Below are positions 36,218-45,397 of a stretch of 64,000 nucleotides of DNA, one piece after another (the stretch's first letter is position 1; every line of letters begins with the position of its first letter). The stretch covers positions 3,125,998 to 3,189,997 of the forward strand of contig CP051233.1 of assembly GCA_017792425.1 (NCBI GenBank). The letters are read 5' to 3'. The notes below the pieces were generated by a model that worked only from the letters and a program-made list of their open reading frames with translations, did not search any database and had not been told where the DNA came from. Both the position numbers and the translations under genes were made by a program. Origin of the DNA: Thalassovita sp. (lineage in GTDB: Bacteria > Pseudomonadota > Alphaproteobacteria > Rhodobacterales > Rhodobacteraceae).

Positions 36218-38206
36218 TCACTTCTCGGTCAGTTTCAACTCGATCCGGCGGTTCTGGGCGCGGGCCTCGGGCGTGTCGGCGGTATTGACCGGCTGATATT
36301 CCCCGAACCCGTTGGCGCTGAGCCGGTCAGGCCGCAGCCCCAGATCAGTGACCATGTAGCGGACCACCGACAGGGCACGGGCCTGGCTGAGTTCCCAGTT
36401 ATCGGCAAATTCCCCTTGCCCGGACAGTTGCACGTTGTCGGTATGTCCATCGACGCGGATCACCCAGTCAATCTCCTCGGGGATGTCCCCGGCAATCCCG
36501 GCCAGAATGCGGGCGACCTTGGCGATTTCGGCCTGACCGTCCGCAGACAGATCGGCGCTACCGGGTTCGAACAGCACCTCGGAGGAAAAAACGAAGCGAT
36601 CGCCGACGATGCGCACGCCTTCTTGCGCGCCAATCACATCGCGCAGACGGCCAAAGAAGTCACTCTTGTATTTCTCCAGGTTTTTCTTTTCGGCCTCCAG
36701 CGCCAGTTTTTCCTGTTCCAGCCGGATACGTTCGGCCTCTTCCAACTCGCGGCGCTTGCGCTCTTCGGCGGCGGCACGCGCCAAGGCGGCGTTCAGGTCT
36801 GACCCCAGCGTTTCCAGTTGCACCTTGGCGGCGGCATCGCGGGCCTTGTAATCATCCAGCAGAGCCTGAAGGCTGCCCAATTGTGTGCGCAGGGCGGCCA
36901 GTTGCTGGTTCAGCAGGGCCTGCTGGCGCTGCGCCTCGGCGGAAATTTCCTGTTCCTCGGACAGGGCCTTGTTGGCGACGGCCAGCAGGGCGGCCTGACG
37001 CTCGGCCTCGGTCATCTGCTGGCCCGCGTCCTGTTCGGCGGCCAGTTTCGCGGCCAAGGCGGCAGCCAGCGCCTGCCGGGCGTCGCTGATTTCAGCCTCC
37101 AGCGCCAGCTTGGCGGCCAACGCCTCTGCCAGACGGGTTTCCAGATCGTCGGTTTGCGCGGCGGTGCCACGAGAGGCGGCCAGCGCAGCCTCGGCCTGCG
37201 ACAGTTTCAGGCGCAGGTCTTCGATCCGGGCGGCCCCCTGTTCGGCCTCGGCCAGCGCGGCGGCCAGCTGCGCCTGCAGCGCGGTCAGCCGGGTCTGGGC
37301 ATCGGTCCCGTCGGCCCGAGCCTGAGCCAGTTCGGCCTGCGTCTGCTCCCCGGACAGCAGGGCGGCGGCCAGTTTGCGCGTCAGGTCTGCCCCGGCGGCT
37401 TCGGCGGCGGCCAGCAGGGTCAGTGTGTCCTCGGCCTTCTTGCGCTGCGCCTCTAGCGCCAAGGTCATTGCGGTCAGTTCGGCATCGGCATTCTTCAGCC
37501 GCTCACGCAGGGCCTCGGCGGCGGCGGCTTCGGCAAGGCGGGTGGCTTCCTCCTCGGAAAGCTGGTCCTCGAGTTTCCCAACACGGGTGCTGAGCGCCAG
37601 CCGCTCTGCATCCGACTCCGCGTTCCTGGCCTTCAGGTCGGCGATCAGCGCCTCCAGCGCCTCGCGCTTGGCCGCGGCAAGGCGGGCCGCTTCGACGCCC
37701 GCGTCGATTTCGCTGCGCGCCTGGGCCAGCGCCAGTTGCAGGGCGGCGCGTTCATCCATAAGGCCGGCCTTTTCGCCCTCCAGTTCCGCGATGGTTCCCA
37801 AGGCGGTGTCGCGTTCGGCCAGCAATGCGGCCACCTGCGTTTCGAAATCGGTGATCTGGCGGGCCTGCGCGTCGCGTTCCTGCGTCAGCGAAGTGATCAG
37901 CGCCAGTTGCTGGCGGGATTGTTCCTGTTCGGCCAGCAGGGTGGCGTTCAATTCGCCCAGTTCCGACGACAGTTCGTTGGTCCGCTTGCGTTCCAGCCCC
38001 AGTGCCTGCGCCAGCGCGGCGATTTCGCCAGACAGCGCATCCAGCTTGTCCGCCTGCCCCGAAATGGTTTCGCGCAGCACGAATTGCACCACCATGAAGA
38101 TGGTCAGCACGAACATCAGCACCAGCAGAAGACCTGTCATCGCGTCCACGAAGCCGGGCCAGATGTTCGACTGGAACCGTTGACCTGTGCGCCGCGACAG
38201 AGACAT
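36218..38206 (-). CDS. Membrane-anchored OmpA/MotB-type protein with long coiled coil
   Basis: 662 residues from the ATG at 38206. One membrane segment (about 14-45) near the N-terminus is preceded by an Arg-rich stretch, as in MotB/ExbD-like proteins. About 60-530 is a continuous Ala/Gln/Glu/Leu-rich coiled coil. The C-terminal 130 residues are an OmpA-like peptidoglycan-binding domain (VLFEPGSADLS, VRVDGHTDN, NWELSQARALSVVRYM, NRRIEL). It starts one base after the ExbB-like gene ends, so the pair probably forms a proton-driven envelope complex. Confidence 0.85.
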   Translation of the reverse strand: MSLSRRTGQRFQSNIWPGFVDAMTGLLLVLMFVLTIFMVVQFVLRETISGQADKLDALSGEIAALAQALGLERKRTNELSSELGELNATLLAEQEQSRQQLALITSLTQERDAQARQITDFETQVAALLAERDTALGTIAELEGEKAGLMDERAALQLALAQARSEIDAGVEAARLAAAKREALEALIADLKARNAESDAERLALSTRVGKLEDQLSEEEATRLAEAAAAEALRERLKNADAELTAMTLALEAQRKKAEDTLTLLAAAEAAGADLTRKLAAALLSGEQTQAELAQARADGTDAQTRLTALQAQLAAALAEAEQGAARIEDLRLKLSQAEAALAASRGTAAQTDDLETRLAEALAAKLALEAEISDARQALAAALAAKLAAEQDAGQQMTEAERQAALLAVANKALSEEQEISAEAQRQQALLNQQLAALRTQLGSLQALLDDYKARDAAAKVQLETLGSDLNAALARAAAEERKRRELEEAERIRLEQEKLALEAEKKNLEKYKSDFFGRLRDVIGAQEGVRIVGDRFVFSSEVLFEPGSADLSADGQAEIAKVARILAGIAGDIPEEIDWVIRVDGHTDNVQLSGQGEFADNWELSQARALSVVRYMVTDLGLRPDRLSANGFGEYQPVNTADTPEARAQNRRIELKLTEK

Positions 38207-38207
38207 G

Positions 38208-39383
38208 TCAGCTGTCCCCCAGCCCGCCAGAGGATTTGCGCCGCAGTGCAATCGTCTGCGTCAGCGCAGCGATATCGGTGCGCAGTTCGGCCATGGTTTC
38301 CTGCCGTCCGGCGCTGATCTCTTCCAATATCCGCAGCAGTTGCACGTCGATCGAGCGCAGGCGCATCCGGCTTTCGGCGTCGATGCCTTCGGGTTCCCGT
38401 TCCGACAGGATTTCGATCAGCCGGTCCTGTCCTTCGGCCATGCGCAGGATCGCGTCATTGGCGCGGGCGGCCCCGGCCATGCGGTCGGTCAGCCGTTCGA
38501 CGGACACGGCAAGGCTGGACAGGTTCTGATCCACCTCGGCGCGGCTGGATTCCAGTTGCAGGAACATCTGGCGCATCGCTTCGACCTGCCCGGCCATGTG
38601 ATCCAGCACCACGGCGACCTGCCCGCCTTCGCCGCCGTCCCCGTCACCAGAGGAAAACCCGACGCGGGTAATGGTGGACAGCCATTCCTCCAGCTCGCGG
38701 TAGAAGCGGTTCTGGCCGTGACCGGCGAACAGTTCCAGCAGGCCCACCACCAGCGATCCGGCCAGACCCAGCAGCGACGACCCGAAGGCCGTGCCCATGC
38801 CGGACAGTTGCTGGTCCAGCCCGTCCATCAGGCGGCCGAACACCTCTACACCGGCTTCGCCTTCTTGCGGGGCCAGGCTGCGGATCGTGTCCACCAGCGC
38901 GGGAACGGTGGTGGCAAGACCATAGAACGTACCCAGCAGGCCCAGGAAGATCAGCAGGCTGACGATGTAGCGGGTGATCTCGCGCGCCTCGTCCACGCGG
39001 GTGGCGACGGAATCCAGGATCGACCGGGTCGAGGACGAACTGATCTGCATCCGCGCGCCCCGGCTGCGCAGCAGGGCCGCCAGCGGCGCCAGCAGGCGCG
39101 GGGCGCGCAGGTCTGCCATTTCCGAATGGTCGCGGGCGAACGCCTCGATCCAGCGGACAGAGTTGAACAGCTGCGCCACCTGCCAGAAACAGGCAACGAC
39201 CCCGGCGGCAAAGACGAACAGGATGAAACCGTTCAGGTAGGGGTTCGCCTCGAACACCGGCAGGACGCGCGGCAGGGCCAGAACGACGACGAATGATGTA
39301 AGACCCAGCACCAGAAGCATGAACATGATCTGGCGGAAAGGTTGCGAGAAATGCGGCGACGCCTCGCGGTCTGGCTGCTCCAT
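38208..39383 (-). CDS. MotA/TolQ/ExbB-family protein
   Basis: 391 residues. Two N-terminal membrane segments (about 19-38 and 50-66), then a cytosolic helical part, then the TolQ-like pair of helices (about 138-160, SLLIFLGLLGTFYGLATTVPAL, and 197-218). The C-terminal 140 residues are helical with heptad character. Channel-forming proteins of this family pair with an ExbD/MotB-type partner, here the OmpA-domain gene downstream. No classical tonB or tol genes are adjacent. Confidence 0.8.
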   Translation of the reverse strand: MEQPDREASPHFSQPFRQIMFMLLVLGLTSFVVVLALPRVLPVFEANPYLNGFILFVFAAGVVACFWQVAQLFNSVRWIEAFARDHSEMADLRAPRLLAPLAALLRSRGARMQISSSSTRSILDSVATRVDEAREITRYIVSLLIFLGLLGTFYGLATTVPALVDTIRSLAPQEGEAGVEVFGRLMDGLDQQLSGMGTAFGSSLLGLAGSLVVGLLELFAGHGQNRFYRELEEWLSTITRVGFSSGDGDGGEGGQVAVVLDHMAGQVEAMRQMFLQLESSRAEVDQNLSSLAVSVERLTDRMAGAARANDAILRMAEGQDRLIEILSEREPEGIDAESRMRLRSIDVQLLRILEEISAGRQETMAELRTDIAALTQTIALRRKSSGGLGDS

Positions 39384-39452
39384 GCCGGTCAGTTCCTGAC
39401 ACTGGTTCTTGTTGCGGGCAGCTTACGGCCCCTGCCCCGCCAAGCCAAGGAT

Positions 39453-39983
39453 TTATGCCAGGATTTCACGGACACGTGCCGTCAGCCAGTCCATTTCGTG
39501 ATCCCGGATGCCCAGTTCGGTCAGGTGGGCGGCGGTATTGAACAGGTATTCGGTGTTCGGCCCGCGCCCGCCGATGGCATGGGCGATGATGTGGGCCTGG
39601 TCCTCGAGCGGCAGGCCACCGCAATACTGCACGTGGTGCGGGTCGATGATATAGGTCAGCGCCTGCACGCAGCGCCCGTCGCGCAATTGCACCTGCTGCA
39701 CGGTTTCCAGATAGGCCGAGGAAATCAGCTCGCGTTCCCGCAGGTAGGCCAGCACTTCCGCTTCCTCGTGGCCATGCACGGCCAGCGCCAGCCCGTGACA
39801 GCAGGCGCCTTCGGCCTTGTCCAGCGCCAGCACAAGGCCCGGCTGGTCCTCGGTGCCGCGGTGGTGGATAGACCGCATGCAGAAACTGCGGTGAAAATCC
39901 GGCAGGCGGGCAAGCTGGCTTTCGGCCACCTCGAACCCCGGATTCCACAGCAAAGATCCGTATCCGAATACCCACATCGTCAT
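39453..39983 (-). CDS. Gamma-glutamylcyclotransferase, ChaC type
   Basis: 176 residues. Substrate loop FGYGSLLWNPGF near 6 and the LRERELISSAYLE block near 82 match ChaC; the Glu that acts as acid-base is in the latter region. The family degrades glutathione to 5-oxoproline and Cys-Gly. It is the upstream gene of the ExbB pair on the same strand, 69 bases away, and may share its transcript. Confidence 0.9.
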   Translation of the reverse strand: MTMWVFGYGSLLWNPGFEVAESQLARLPDFHRSFCMRSIHHRGTEDQPGLVLALDKAEGACCHGLALAVHGHEEAEVLAYLRERELISSAYLETVQQVQLRDGRCVQALTYIIDPHHVQYCGGLPLEDQAHIIAHAIGGRGPNTEYLFNTAAHLTELGIRDHEMDWLTARVREILA

Positions 39984-40048
39984 GTTACTGGTCCTTTCGC
40001 GTGCCCCCCTGTAAACACCACCGCAAGCGGACTGAAAAGGGGGGCCGG

Positions 40049-41050
40049 ATGAAACGCCTGCTGATTGCGATCATTGTGTTGGCCCTGGGCTGGGCCGGAT
40101 ACTGGTTCGTCGCCTCGCAGGGGGTGAAATCGGGGTTCGCCGGCTGGTTCCAAGATCGCCGCGATCAGGGCTGGGTGGCGGAATACGCCGACCTGACCGT
40201 AGCCGGGTTCCCGAACCGGGTGGACACGACGTTCACCGGGCTGGTGCTGGCCGATCCGAAATCCGGCTGGGCATGGGAGGCACCGTTCTTTCAGTTGTTG
40301 ACGCTCAGCTATCGGCCCAGCCACATCATCGCGGTCTGGCCGAACCAGCAGTTGCTGGCCACGCCGGACCAGAAGATCGACATCACCAGCGCACAATTGC
40401 AGGCCAGCGTGGTGCTGGACGCGGGCGAGGCACTGCCGCTGAACCGCGCGAACCTGGTGGCGGAGACGCTGACCCTGCAGACGCGCGATGGGCAATCCAC
40501 CACGATGACCGCCCTGCGCGCCGCGATCCAGACGGTCGAGGATACGCCGAACACCTATCGGTTCGCGATCGAGGCAGAAGATTTCGCCCCGCCGATGGCG
40601 TTCCGCGATCTGGGCAGCGCGGCGGACCGGCTGCCGCGCACCTTTGACGCCCTGCGCGCGCAGGTCAGCGTCACCTTTGACGACCGCTGGGACCGCGCTG
40701 CCGTGGAACGCCGCCGCCCCCGCCCGACGCGGATTGATCTGCCGCTGGCAGAGGCCCGTTGGGGCGATCTGGAATTGTGGCTGGCCGGGCAGGCGGATGT
40801 GGACGACCTGGGACGTATGAACGGCGAGATCACCATCAAGGCCCGCAACTGGCGCGACATCATCGACATGGCGGTGCAATCGGGGCGGCTGTCGGAAACG
40901 CTGGGCAAACAGATGACCGAGGCGCTGGGGATGCTGTCGCGCCTTGCGGGCAATCCCAACACGCTGGACGTGCCGCTGACCCTGCGCAAGGGCACTGCGT
41001 GGCTGGGTCCGGTGCCGGTGGCCACCCTGCCCCGGCTGGTGCTGCGCTAG
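40049..41050 (+). CDS. DUF2125 domain protein
   Basis: 333 residues from the ATG at 40049, 6 bases after a G-rich AAAAGGGG motif. A signal-anchor (about 4-21) places the rest in the periplasm. The rest is beta-rich and matches the DUF2125 family of alphaproteobacteria, including the DTTFTGLVL and FFQLLTLSYRPSHIIAVWP blocks. The family is of unknown function; it resembles AsmA-like or lipid-binding folds only loosely. Confidence 0.8.
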   Translation: MKRLLIAIIVLALGWAGYWFVASQGVKSGFAGWFQDRRDQGWVAEYADLTVAGFPNRVDTTFTGLVLADPKSGWAWEAPFFQLLTLSYRPSHIIAVWPNQQLLATPDQKIDITSAQLQASVVLDAGEALPLNRANLVAETLTLQTRDGQSTTMTALRAAIQTVEDTPNTYRFAIEAEDFAPPMAFRDLGSAADRLPRTFDALRAQVSVTFDDRWDRAAVERRRPRPTRIDLPLAEARWGDLELWLAGQADVDDLGRMNGEITIKARNWRDIIDMAVQSGRLSETLGKQMTEALGMLSRLAGNPNTLDVPLTLRKGTAWLGPVPVATLPRLVLR

Positions 41051-41052
41051 GG

Positions 41053-41823
41053 TTATTTGCAGTAGGCGCCGCCGCGATAGCGGGCGGTGTCCACGTGGAA
41101 ATGATCCTGGTGGTACTTGTCCGATTTCGGCCCCAGCACGGTGCCGAACGGCCCGCAGGCCGACCCGTGGATCTTTTTCAGGATGCGCCCGGCCCTGCCC
41201 CGGCCCCAGTCATCCTGAACGACGATCTTGCTGCCGTCGCGCAGGATGAATGCGCCCACGTCCACCGCGCGGCCCTTGCCGTGTTCGGAAATCTTCGCGC
41301 CCTTCTGGCTGTTGCGGGTACGGCAACTGTAGCTGGCGAACACCTGCAGCTTGGCCAGCCCCCCGCCCTGGTCGCCGATGGCGGGCTTCACGCCGTTATC
41401 CACCCATGATTTCAACGCCTTTGCGGTGTGGCAATCCATCAGCGCCCCACGGCTGAGCGCCACGCCGGATACCGCTGTCACCCGCACGGCATCCTGCAAT
41501 CCGCAGCCCTTGATCTTGCCGGTCACGGCCCCGACGCGATGCCCGGCAATCCCCGGATCGCCGCAGATCGCACCCTTGGTTACGGCGACCGGCAGAACTG
41601 TGCTGCCCAAATGGGCGCGCGACGCCTTTCCGGGCCGTGGTACGGGCCGCAAGGAACGGTTGATCGCGCCACCTGCAGGCAGTTTGCGCGGCTCGGCGAC
41701 CTTCACCAGCCCGGCATGGACTTCTCCGCGCGCGACGGGACGCAAGGAGGTGGACGGCGCATCGGCGCTGGCCCCGGCAGCCGCAAGGACCACCCCGATT
41801 AGCACCAGCGCCGCCGCCTTCAT
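41053..41823 (-). CDS. Extensin-like C-terminal domain protein
   Basis: 256 residues from the ATG at 41823, which overlaps the tyrC stop; the frame continues upstream inside tyrC. A signal peptide (about 1-19) is followed by a basic linker and the extensin-like C domain: CGLQDAVRVTAVSGVALSRGALMDC, SYSCRTRN, HGKGRAVDV and HQDHFHVDTA. The His/Asp spacing resembles D-Ala-D-Ala peptidases of the VanY/MepA type, so a zinc peptidase role is plausible but unproven. Confidence 0.85.
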   Translation of the reverse strand: MKAAALVLIGVVLAAAGASADAPSTSLRPVARGEVHAGLVKVAEPRKLPAGGAINRSLRPVPRPGKASRAHLGSTVLPVAVTKGAICGDPGIAGHRVGAVTGKIKGCGLQDAVRVTAVSGVALSRGALMDCHTAKALKSWVDNGVKPAIGDQGGGLAKLQVFASYSCRTRNSQKGAKISEHGKGRAVDVGAFILRDGSKIVVQDDWGRGRAGRILKKIHGSACGPFGTVLGPKSDKYHQDHFHVDTARYRGGAYCK

Positions 41824-42740
41824 CCGGCCTTCTTGGTGGCGCGGCCAAAGTCCGGCGCGGCGGTGTCCTGGCCCGCGTCGATGATGCCCCGGCGGATGGC
41901 GCGGGTGTGTGTGAAATAGTCGAACAGCAGGTCGCCATCCCCGGTACGGATCGCGCGCTGCAGGGCAAAGAGTTCCTCGGTAAAGCGGCCGAGGATGTCC
42001 AGCGTCGCCTCTTTGTTGGTCAGGAACACATCGCGCCACATCGTCGGATCACTGGCCGCGATCCGGGTGAAATCGCGGAAACCGGCGGCCGAGAACTTGA
42101 TGACCTCCTGGTCCGACACGCGGTTCAGGTCGTCGGCCACGCCCACCATCGTATAGGCGATCAGGTGGGGAATGTGGCTGACCACGGCGCAGACGATATC
42201 ATGGTGCTGCACGTCCATGCGTTCGCAATTGGCCCCCAGCGCGTGCCAGAAATCTTCCAGCCGCTGGGTGGCGTCGGCATCGGCATCGTTCGGCACGATC
42301 AGGCACCAGCGGTTGTCGAACAGGCTGTCGAAACCGCTTTCCGGGCCGCTGTGTTCGGTCCCGGCCATCGGGTGGGCGGGCACGAAATGTACGCCGTCGG
42401 GGATATGTGGGCCGACTGCTTCGACGACGGCCTTCTTCACCGATCCCACATCGCTGACGGTGCAGCCGGGTTTCAGGTGCGGGGCGATGTCCTGCGCGAC
42501 CTTGCCCATCACGCCGACGGGCACGCACAGGACCACCAGGTCGGCATCCTGCACCGCCTCGATCGCCGAGTCACATACGACGTCGCACAGGCCGATGCGG
42601 CGCGCGGTGTCGCGGGTTTCCTGCGACCGGGCATAGCCCGACACCGTTCCCGTGAACCCGGCGCGTTTCATCGCCCAGTACATGGACGAGGCGATCAGCC
42701 CCAGCCCGATCAGGGCCACCTTGTTGTAGGCGATGGTCAT
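41820..42740 (-). CDS. tyrC: Prephenate/arogenate dehydrogenase family protein
   Basis: 306 residues. NAD(P) fold with ALIGLGLIASSM near 10, then VVLCVPVG near 70, DVGSVKKAVVEAV near 97, and HPMAGTEHSGPESGFDSLFDNRWCLI near 124. It oxidises prephenate or arogenate toward tyrosine. It overlaps hisC by 4 bases upstream and the extensin gene by 4 bases downstream. The hisC-tyrC pairing suggests an arogenate route. Confidence 0.93.
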   Translation of the reverse strand: MTIAYNKVALIGLGLIASSMYWAMKRAGFTGTVSGYARSQETRDTARRIGLCDVVCDSAIEAVQDADLVVLCVPVGVMGKVAQDIAPHLKPGCTVSDVGSVKKAVVEAVGPHIPDGVHFVPAHPMAGTEHSGPESGFDSLFDNRWCLIVPNDADADATQRLEDFWHALGANCERMDVQHHDIVCAVVSHIPHLIAYTMVGVADDLNRVSDQEVIKFSAAGFRDFTRIAASDPTMWRDVFLTNKEATLDILGRFTEELFALQRAIRTGDGDLLFDYFTHTRAIRRGIIDAGQDTAAPDFGRATKKAG

Positions 42741-43822
42741 CGTGCGCCCCCTTTGAACTGGCCGATAGCATGGGCCACGCGGCGGCAGGACGGTTCATCG
42801 CCGATGGTGATCCGCAAACAGTCAGGCAGACCGTAGCCGCCCACCTTACGCACGATCAGCCCCTGCGATTTCAGGTAGGTGTCACAGGCGTCGGCCTCTG
42901 CCGCGCTGGTGAACCGGGCAAGGATGAAGTTGGTGCTGGACGGATCGGACGGCACCCCATGCGCGGCCAGCGCCTGCGCCAGCCAATCGCGCATACGGGC
43001 GTTTTCGTCGTGACACTTGCGGGTATAGGCGACATCGCGCACGGCGGCCTCGGCCGCGGACATCTGCACGTTGGACAGGTTGAACGGCTGGCGCACGCGG
43101 TTCAGAACGTCGATGATGGCGCGCGGGGCATAGCCCCAGCCGATGCGCAGACCACCCAGCCCGTAGATCTTGGAAAAGGTACGGGTCATGATGACGTTGG
43201 CGCGGCTTTCCACCAGCGACGCACCGCCGTCATAGCCATCGACGAATTCCGCATAGGCGCCATCCAGCACCAGCAGCGCGCCTTCGGGCAGGCCATCGGC
43301 CAGCCGCGCACAATCGTCCAGCGGGATCATCGTGCCGGTGGGGTTCGCCGGATTGGCGATGAACACGATGCGGGTGCGGTCGTTGCAGGCCGCCAGGATG
43401 GCGTCCACGTCCACGACGCGTTCCGCCTCGGGGACCATCACCGGGGTCGCACCGACCGCGTGGGCCAGGATCGGGTACATGGAAAACCCGTGCTCGGTAT
43501 AGATCACCTGATCCCCCGGCCCGGCATAGGATTGCGCCACGAATTGCAGCACCTCGTCCGACCCGACGCCGCAGATGATGTTGTCGGCGTTCAGCCCGTG
43601 GATTTCCGCGATGGCGGCGCGCAGGCCGGCGTGATCGGTGGACGGATAACGATGCAGATCAAAGGTCGCGCGGCGCACGGCCTCTATCGCGGCGGGGCTT
43701 GGCCCGAACGGGTTCTCGTTCGAGCTGAGCTTAACCACCTCGGCCACGCCTTCGACATGGCTGGCACCGCCAACGTACAGGGCGATTTCCATGATGCCGG
43801 GTTGGGGCGTGATCTGGGTCAT
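42737..43822 (-). CDS. hisC: Histidinol-phosphate / aromatic aminotransferase
   Basis: 361 residues from the ATG at 43822 (AAAGGAGA upstream). PLP fold type I: KLSSNENPFGPSP near 32, ANPANPTGT near 157, the PLP lysine in TRTFSKIYGLGGLRIGW near 218. It transfers amino groups to histidinol phosphate and probably to prephenate or phenylpyruvate. Coupling with tyrC supports the aromatic role. Confidence 0.92.
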   Translation of the reverse strand: MTQITPQPGIMEIALYVGGASHVEGVAEVVKLSSNENPFGPSPAAIEAVRRATFDLHRYPSTDHAGLRAAIAEIHGLNADNIICGVGSDEVLQFVAQSYAGPGDQVIYTEHGFSMYPILAHAVGATPVMVPEAERVVDVDAILAACNDRTRIVFIANPANPTGTMIPLDDCARLADGLPEGALLVLDGAYAEFVDGYDGGASLVESRANVIMTRTFSKIYGLGGLRIGWGYAPRAIIDVLNRVRQPFNLSNVQMSAAEAAVRDVAYTRKCHDENARMRDWLAQALAAHGVPSDPSSTNFILARFTSAAEADACDTYLKSQGLIVRKVGGYGLPDCLRITIGDEPSCRRVAHAIGQFKGGAR

Positions 43823-43938
43823 CTCGTTTCTCCTTTGCCCATTCCTTACAAAGCCGTCCTGCCCAAGGGAAGGACGAAGCGGCGGCCTGCGCCATTCCGC
43901 GCGCGGTCTTTGGCCATGCGTTGCGGAACTGCCATGCG

Positions 43939-44475
43939 CTATTTCTTCTTGGCGCGCGCCGACAGCCAGTCTGTTGCGGCCATCAGAACGCCGGAAACCA
44001 CGAAAACCAGGTGGATCACCACCAACCATGTCAGTTCACGGTCGCCAAAGACCTGTTCGGCGGATTTCTGGCCGATTTCCATGAAGCGCTTCAACAGGTG
44101 GATGCCGGAAATCGCCACGATCGAGGCAATCAGCTTCATCTTCAGCCCGCCGAAATCCACCGTCCCCATCCAGCTGGGGCGGTCATCCGTCGGGCCGATG
44201 TCCAGCTTGGACACAAAGTTTTCGTAGCCAGAGAACAGCACGATCACCAGCAGGTTCGCCGCCAGCGTCAGGTCGATCAGGGTCAGCACCACCAGGATCG
44301 CCTTGTCCGCGGTCATGGTCAGCACCTGCGGCGCGTAATAGGCCAGTTCGCGCAGGAACACGATGGTCAGCATGCCCAGGCTGACCACCAGCCCCAGGTA
44401 CATCGGCGCCATCAGCCAGCGCGAGGCGAAGAGCCCCCGTTCGAATTTCTGCTCGATCATCGGTTTGTCGCTCAT
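43939..44475 (-). CDS. UPF0114/TIGR00645 (YqhA-like) membrane protein
   Basis: 178 residues from the ATG at 44475 (AAGGA upstream). Four hydrophobic segments: about 20-42, 60-80, 110-130 and 140-160. The pattern FERGLFASRWLMAPMYLGL and FSGYENFVSK is typical of UPF0114. Function unknown. It follows the rpsD terminator, so it has its own promoter. Confidence 0.88.
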   Translation of the reverse strand: MSDKPMIEQKFERGLFASRWLMAPMYLGLVVSLGMLTIVFLRELAYYAPQVLTMTADKAILVVLTLIDLTLAANLLVIVLFSGYENFVSKLDIGPTDDRPSWMGTVDFGGLKMKLIASIVAISGIHLLKRFMEIGQKSAEQVFGDRELTWLVVIHLVFVVSGVLMAATDWLSARAKKK

Positions 44476-44559
44476 GTGGTGTTCCTTGTGCATCCCTGGC
44501 CCTGCATCCGGCCGGGTGTCTTGTGGGTTCGCCTGCGCGGCATGGGGTGTGAACACGAA

Positions 44560-44598
44560 AAAGCCCGCCGCACGGGGAATCGTGCGGCGGGCCTTCCA
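44560..44598 (-). terminator. Terminator of rpsD
   Basis: On the minus strand a long G+C-rich hairpin, GGCCCGCCGCACG then CGTGCGGCGGGC, is followed by TTTTTC. It lies about 28 bases after the rpsD stop. Confidence 0.9.
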
Positions 44599-44625
44599 AA
44601 ACTCGGGAATTCCGGCGAAGAACCC

Positions 44626-45246
44626 TTAGTTCTTCGCGTAGAATTCGACGACCAGGTTCGGCTCCATGATCACCGGGTACGGAACATCCGACAGGCCCGG
44701 GGTGCGCACGAATTTGGCGGTCATTTTCGAATGGTCGGCTTCGATGTAGTCCGGCACATCACGCTCGGGCAGCGCGACGGCTTCCAGCAGGACAGCGATC
44801 TGCTTGGACTTCTGGCGAACCTCGATGACGTCGCCCTCTTTCACGCGGTAAGAGGGGATGTTCACCGGCTTGCCGTTCACCAGCACGTGGCCGTGGTTCA
44901 CGAACTGACGGGCGGCGAACACGGTCGGCACGAACTTGGCGCGGTAGACGACGGCGTCCAGGCGGCGCTCCAGCAGGCCGATCAGGTTTTCACCGGTGTC
45001 GCCCTTGACGCGTTCTGCTTCGCCGTAGATGCGGCGGAACTGCTTCTCGGTCAGGTCGCCGTAGTAGCCCTTCAGCTTCTGCTTGGCGCGCAGCTGGGTG
45101 CCGAAGTCGGACAGCTTGCCCTTGCGGCGCTGGCCGTGCTGGCCGGGGCCGTATTCACGACGGTTGACGGGGGATTTCGGACGGCCCCAGATGTTTTCAC
45201 CCATCCGGCGGTCAATTTTGTACTTGGCAGACGTGCGTTTGGTCAC
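44626..45246 (-). CDS. rpsD: 30S ribosomal protein S4
   Basis: 206 residues, GTG start at 45246 with AAGGAG 7 bases upstream; the frame is open further upstream but this is the family N-terminus (TKRTSAKYKIDRRMGENIWG). The S4 RNA-binding domain is visible near 95-155 (RLDAVVYRAKFVPTVFAARQFVNHGHVLVNGKPVNIPSYRVKEGD). S4 nucleates 30S assembly. A promoter lies about 110 bases upstream. Confidence 0.98.
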   Translation of the reverse strand: MTKRTSAKYKIDRRMGENIWGRPKSPVNRREYGPGQHGQRRKGKLSDFGTQLRAKQKLKGYYGDLTEKQFRRIYGEAERVKGDTGENLIGLLERRLDAVVYRAKFVPTVFAARQFVNHGHVLVNGKPVNIPSYRVKEGDVIEVRQKSKQIAVLLEAVALPERDVPDYIEADHSKMTAKFVRTPGLSDVPYPVIMEPNLVVEFYAKN

Positions 45247-45363
45247 GGCTGATCTCCTTCTAAGGTCGAGGCCCCGATGGGCCACTATGAAGGGCGTTGT
45301 CCTCTTGCCTTGCGGCATGACAGGCATCCCCTTGCGGGGGCCACCAACACCAATGAAGCCGCG

Positions 45364-45391
45364 CTTATAGCCAGATCGGGGACAGAGTCAA
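45364..45391 (-). promoter_or_regulatory. Putative rpsD promoter
   Basis: On the minus strand TTGACT (45386-45391) and TATAAG (45364-45369) are 16 bases apart. This leaves a leader of about 110 nt before the GTG start, long enough for autoregulatory structure. Confidence 0.65.
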
Positions 45392-45397
45392 CAGGCC

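Noticed and set aside
36218..39383. Zorya-type defence pair (ZorA/ZorB)
   Set aside because: The domain layout is similar, but no ZorC/ZorD or helicase gene is adjacent; the neighbours are ChaC and an M23 peptidase.
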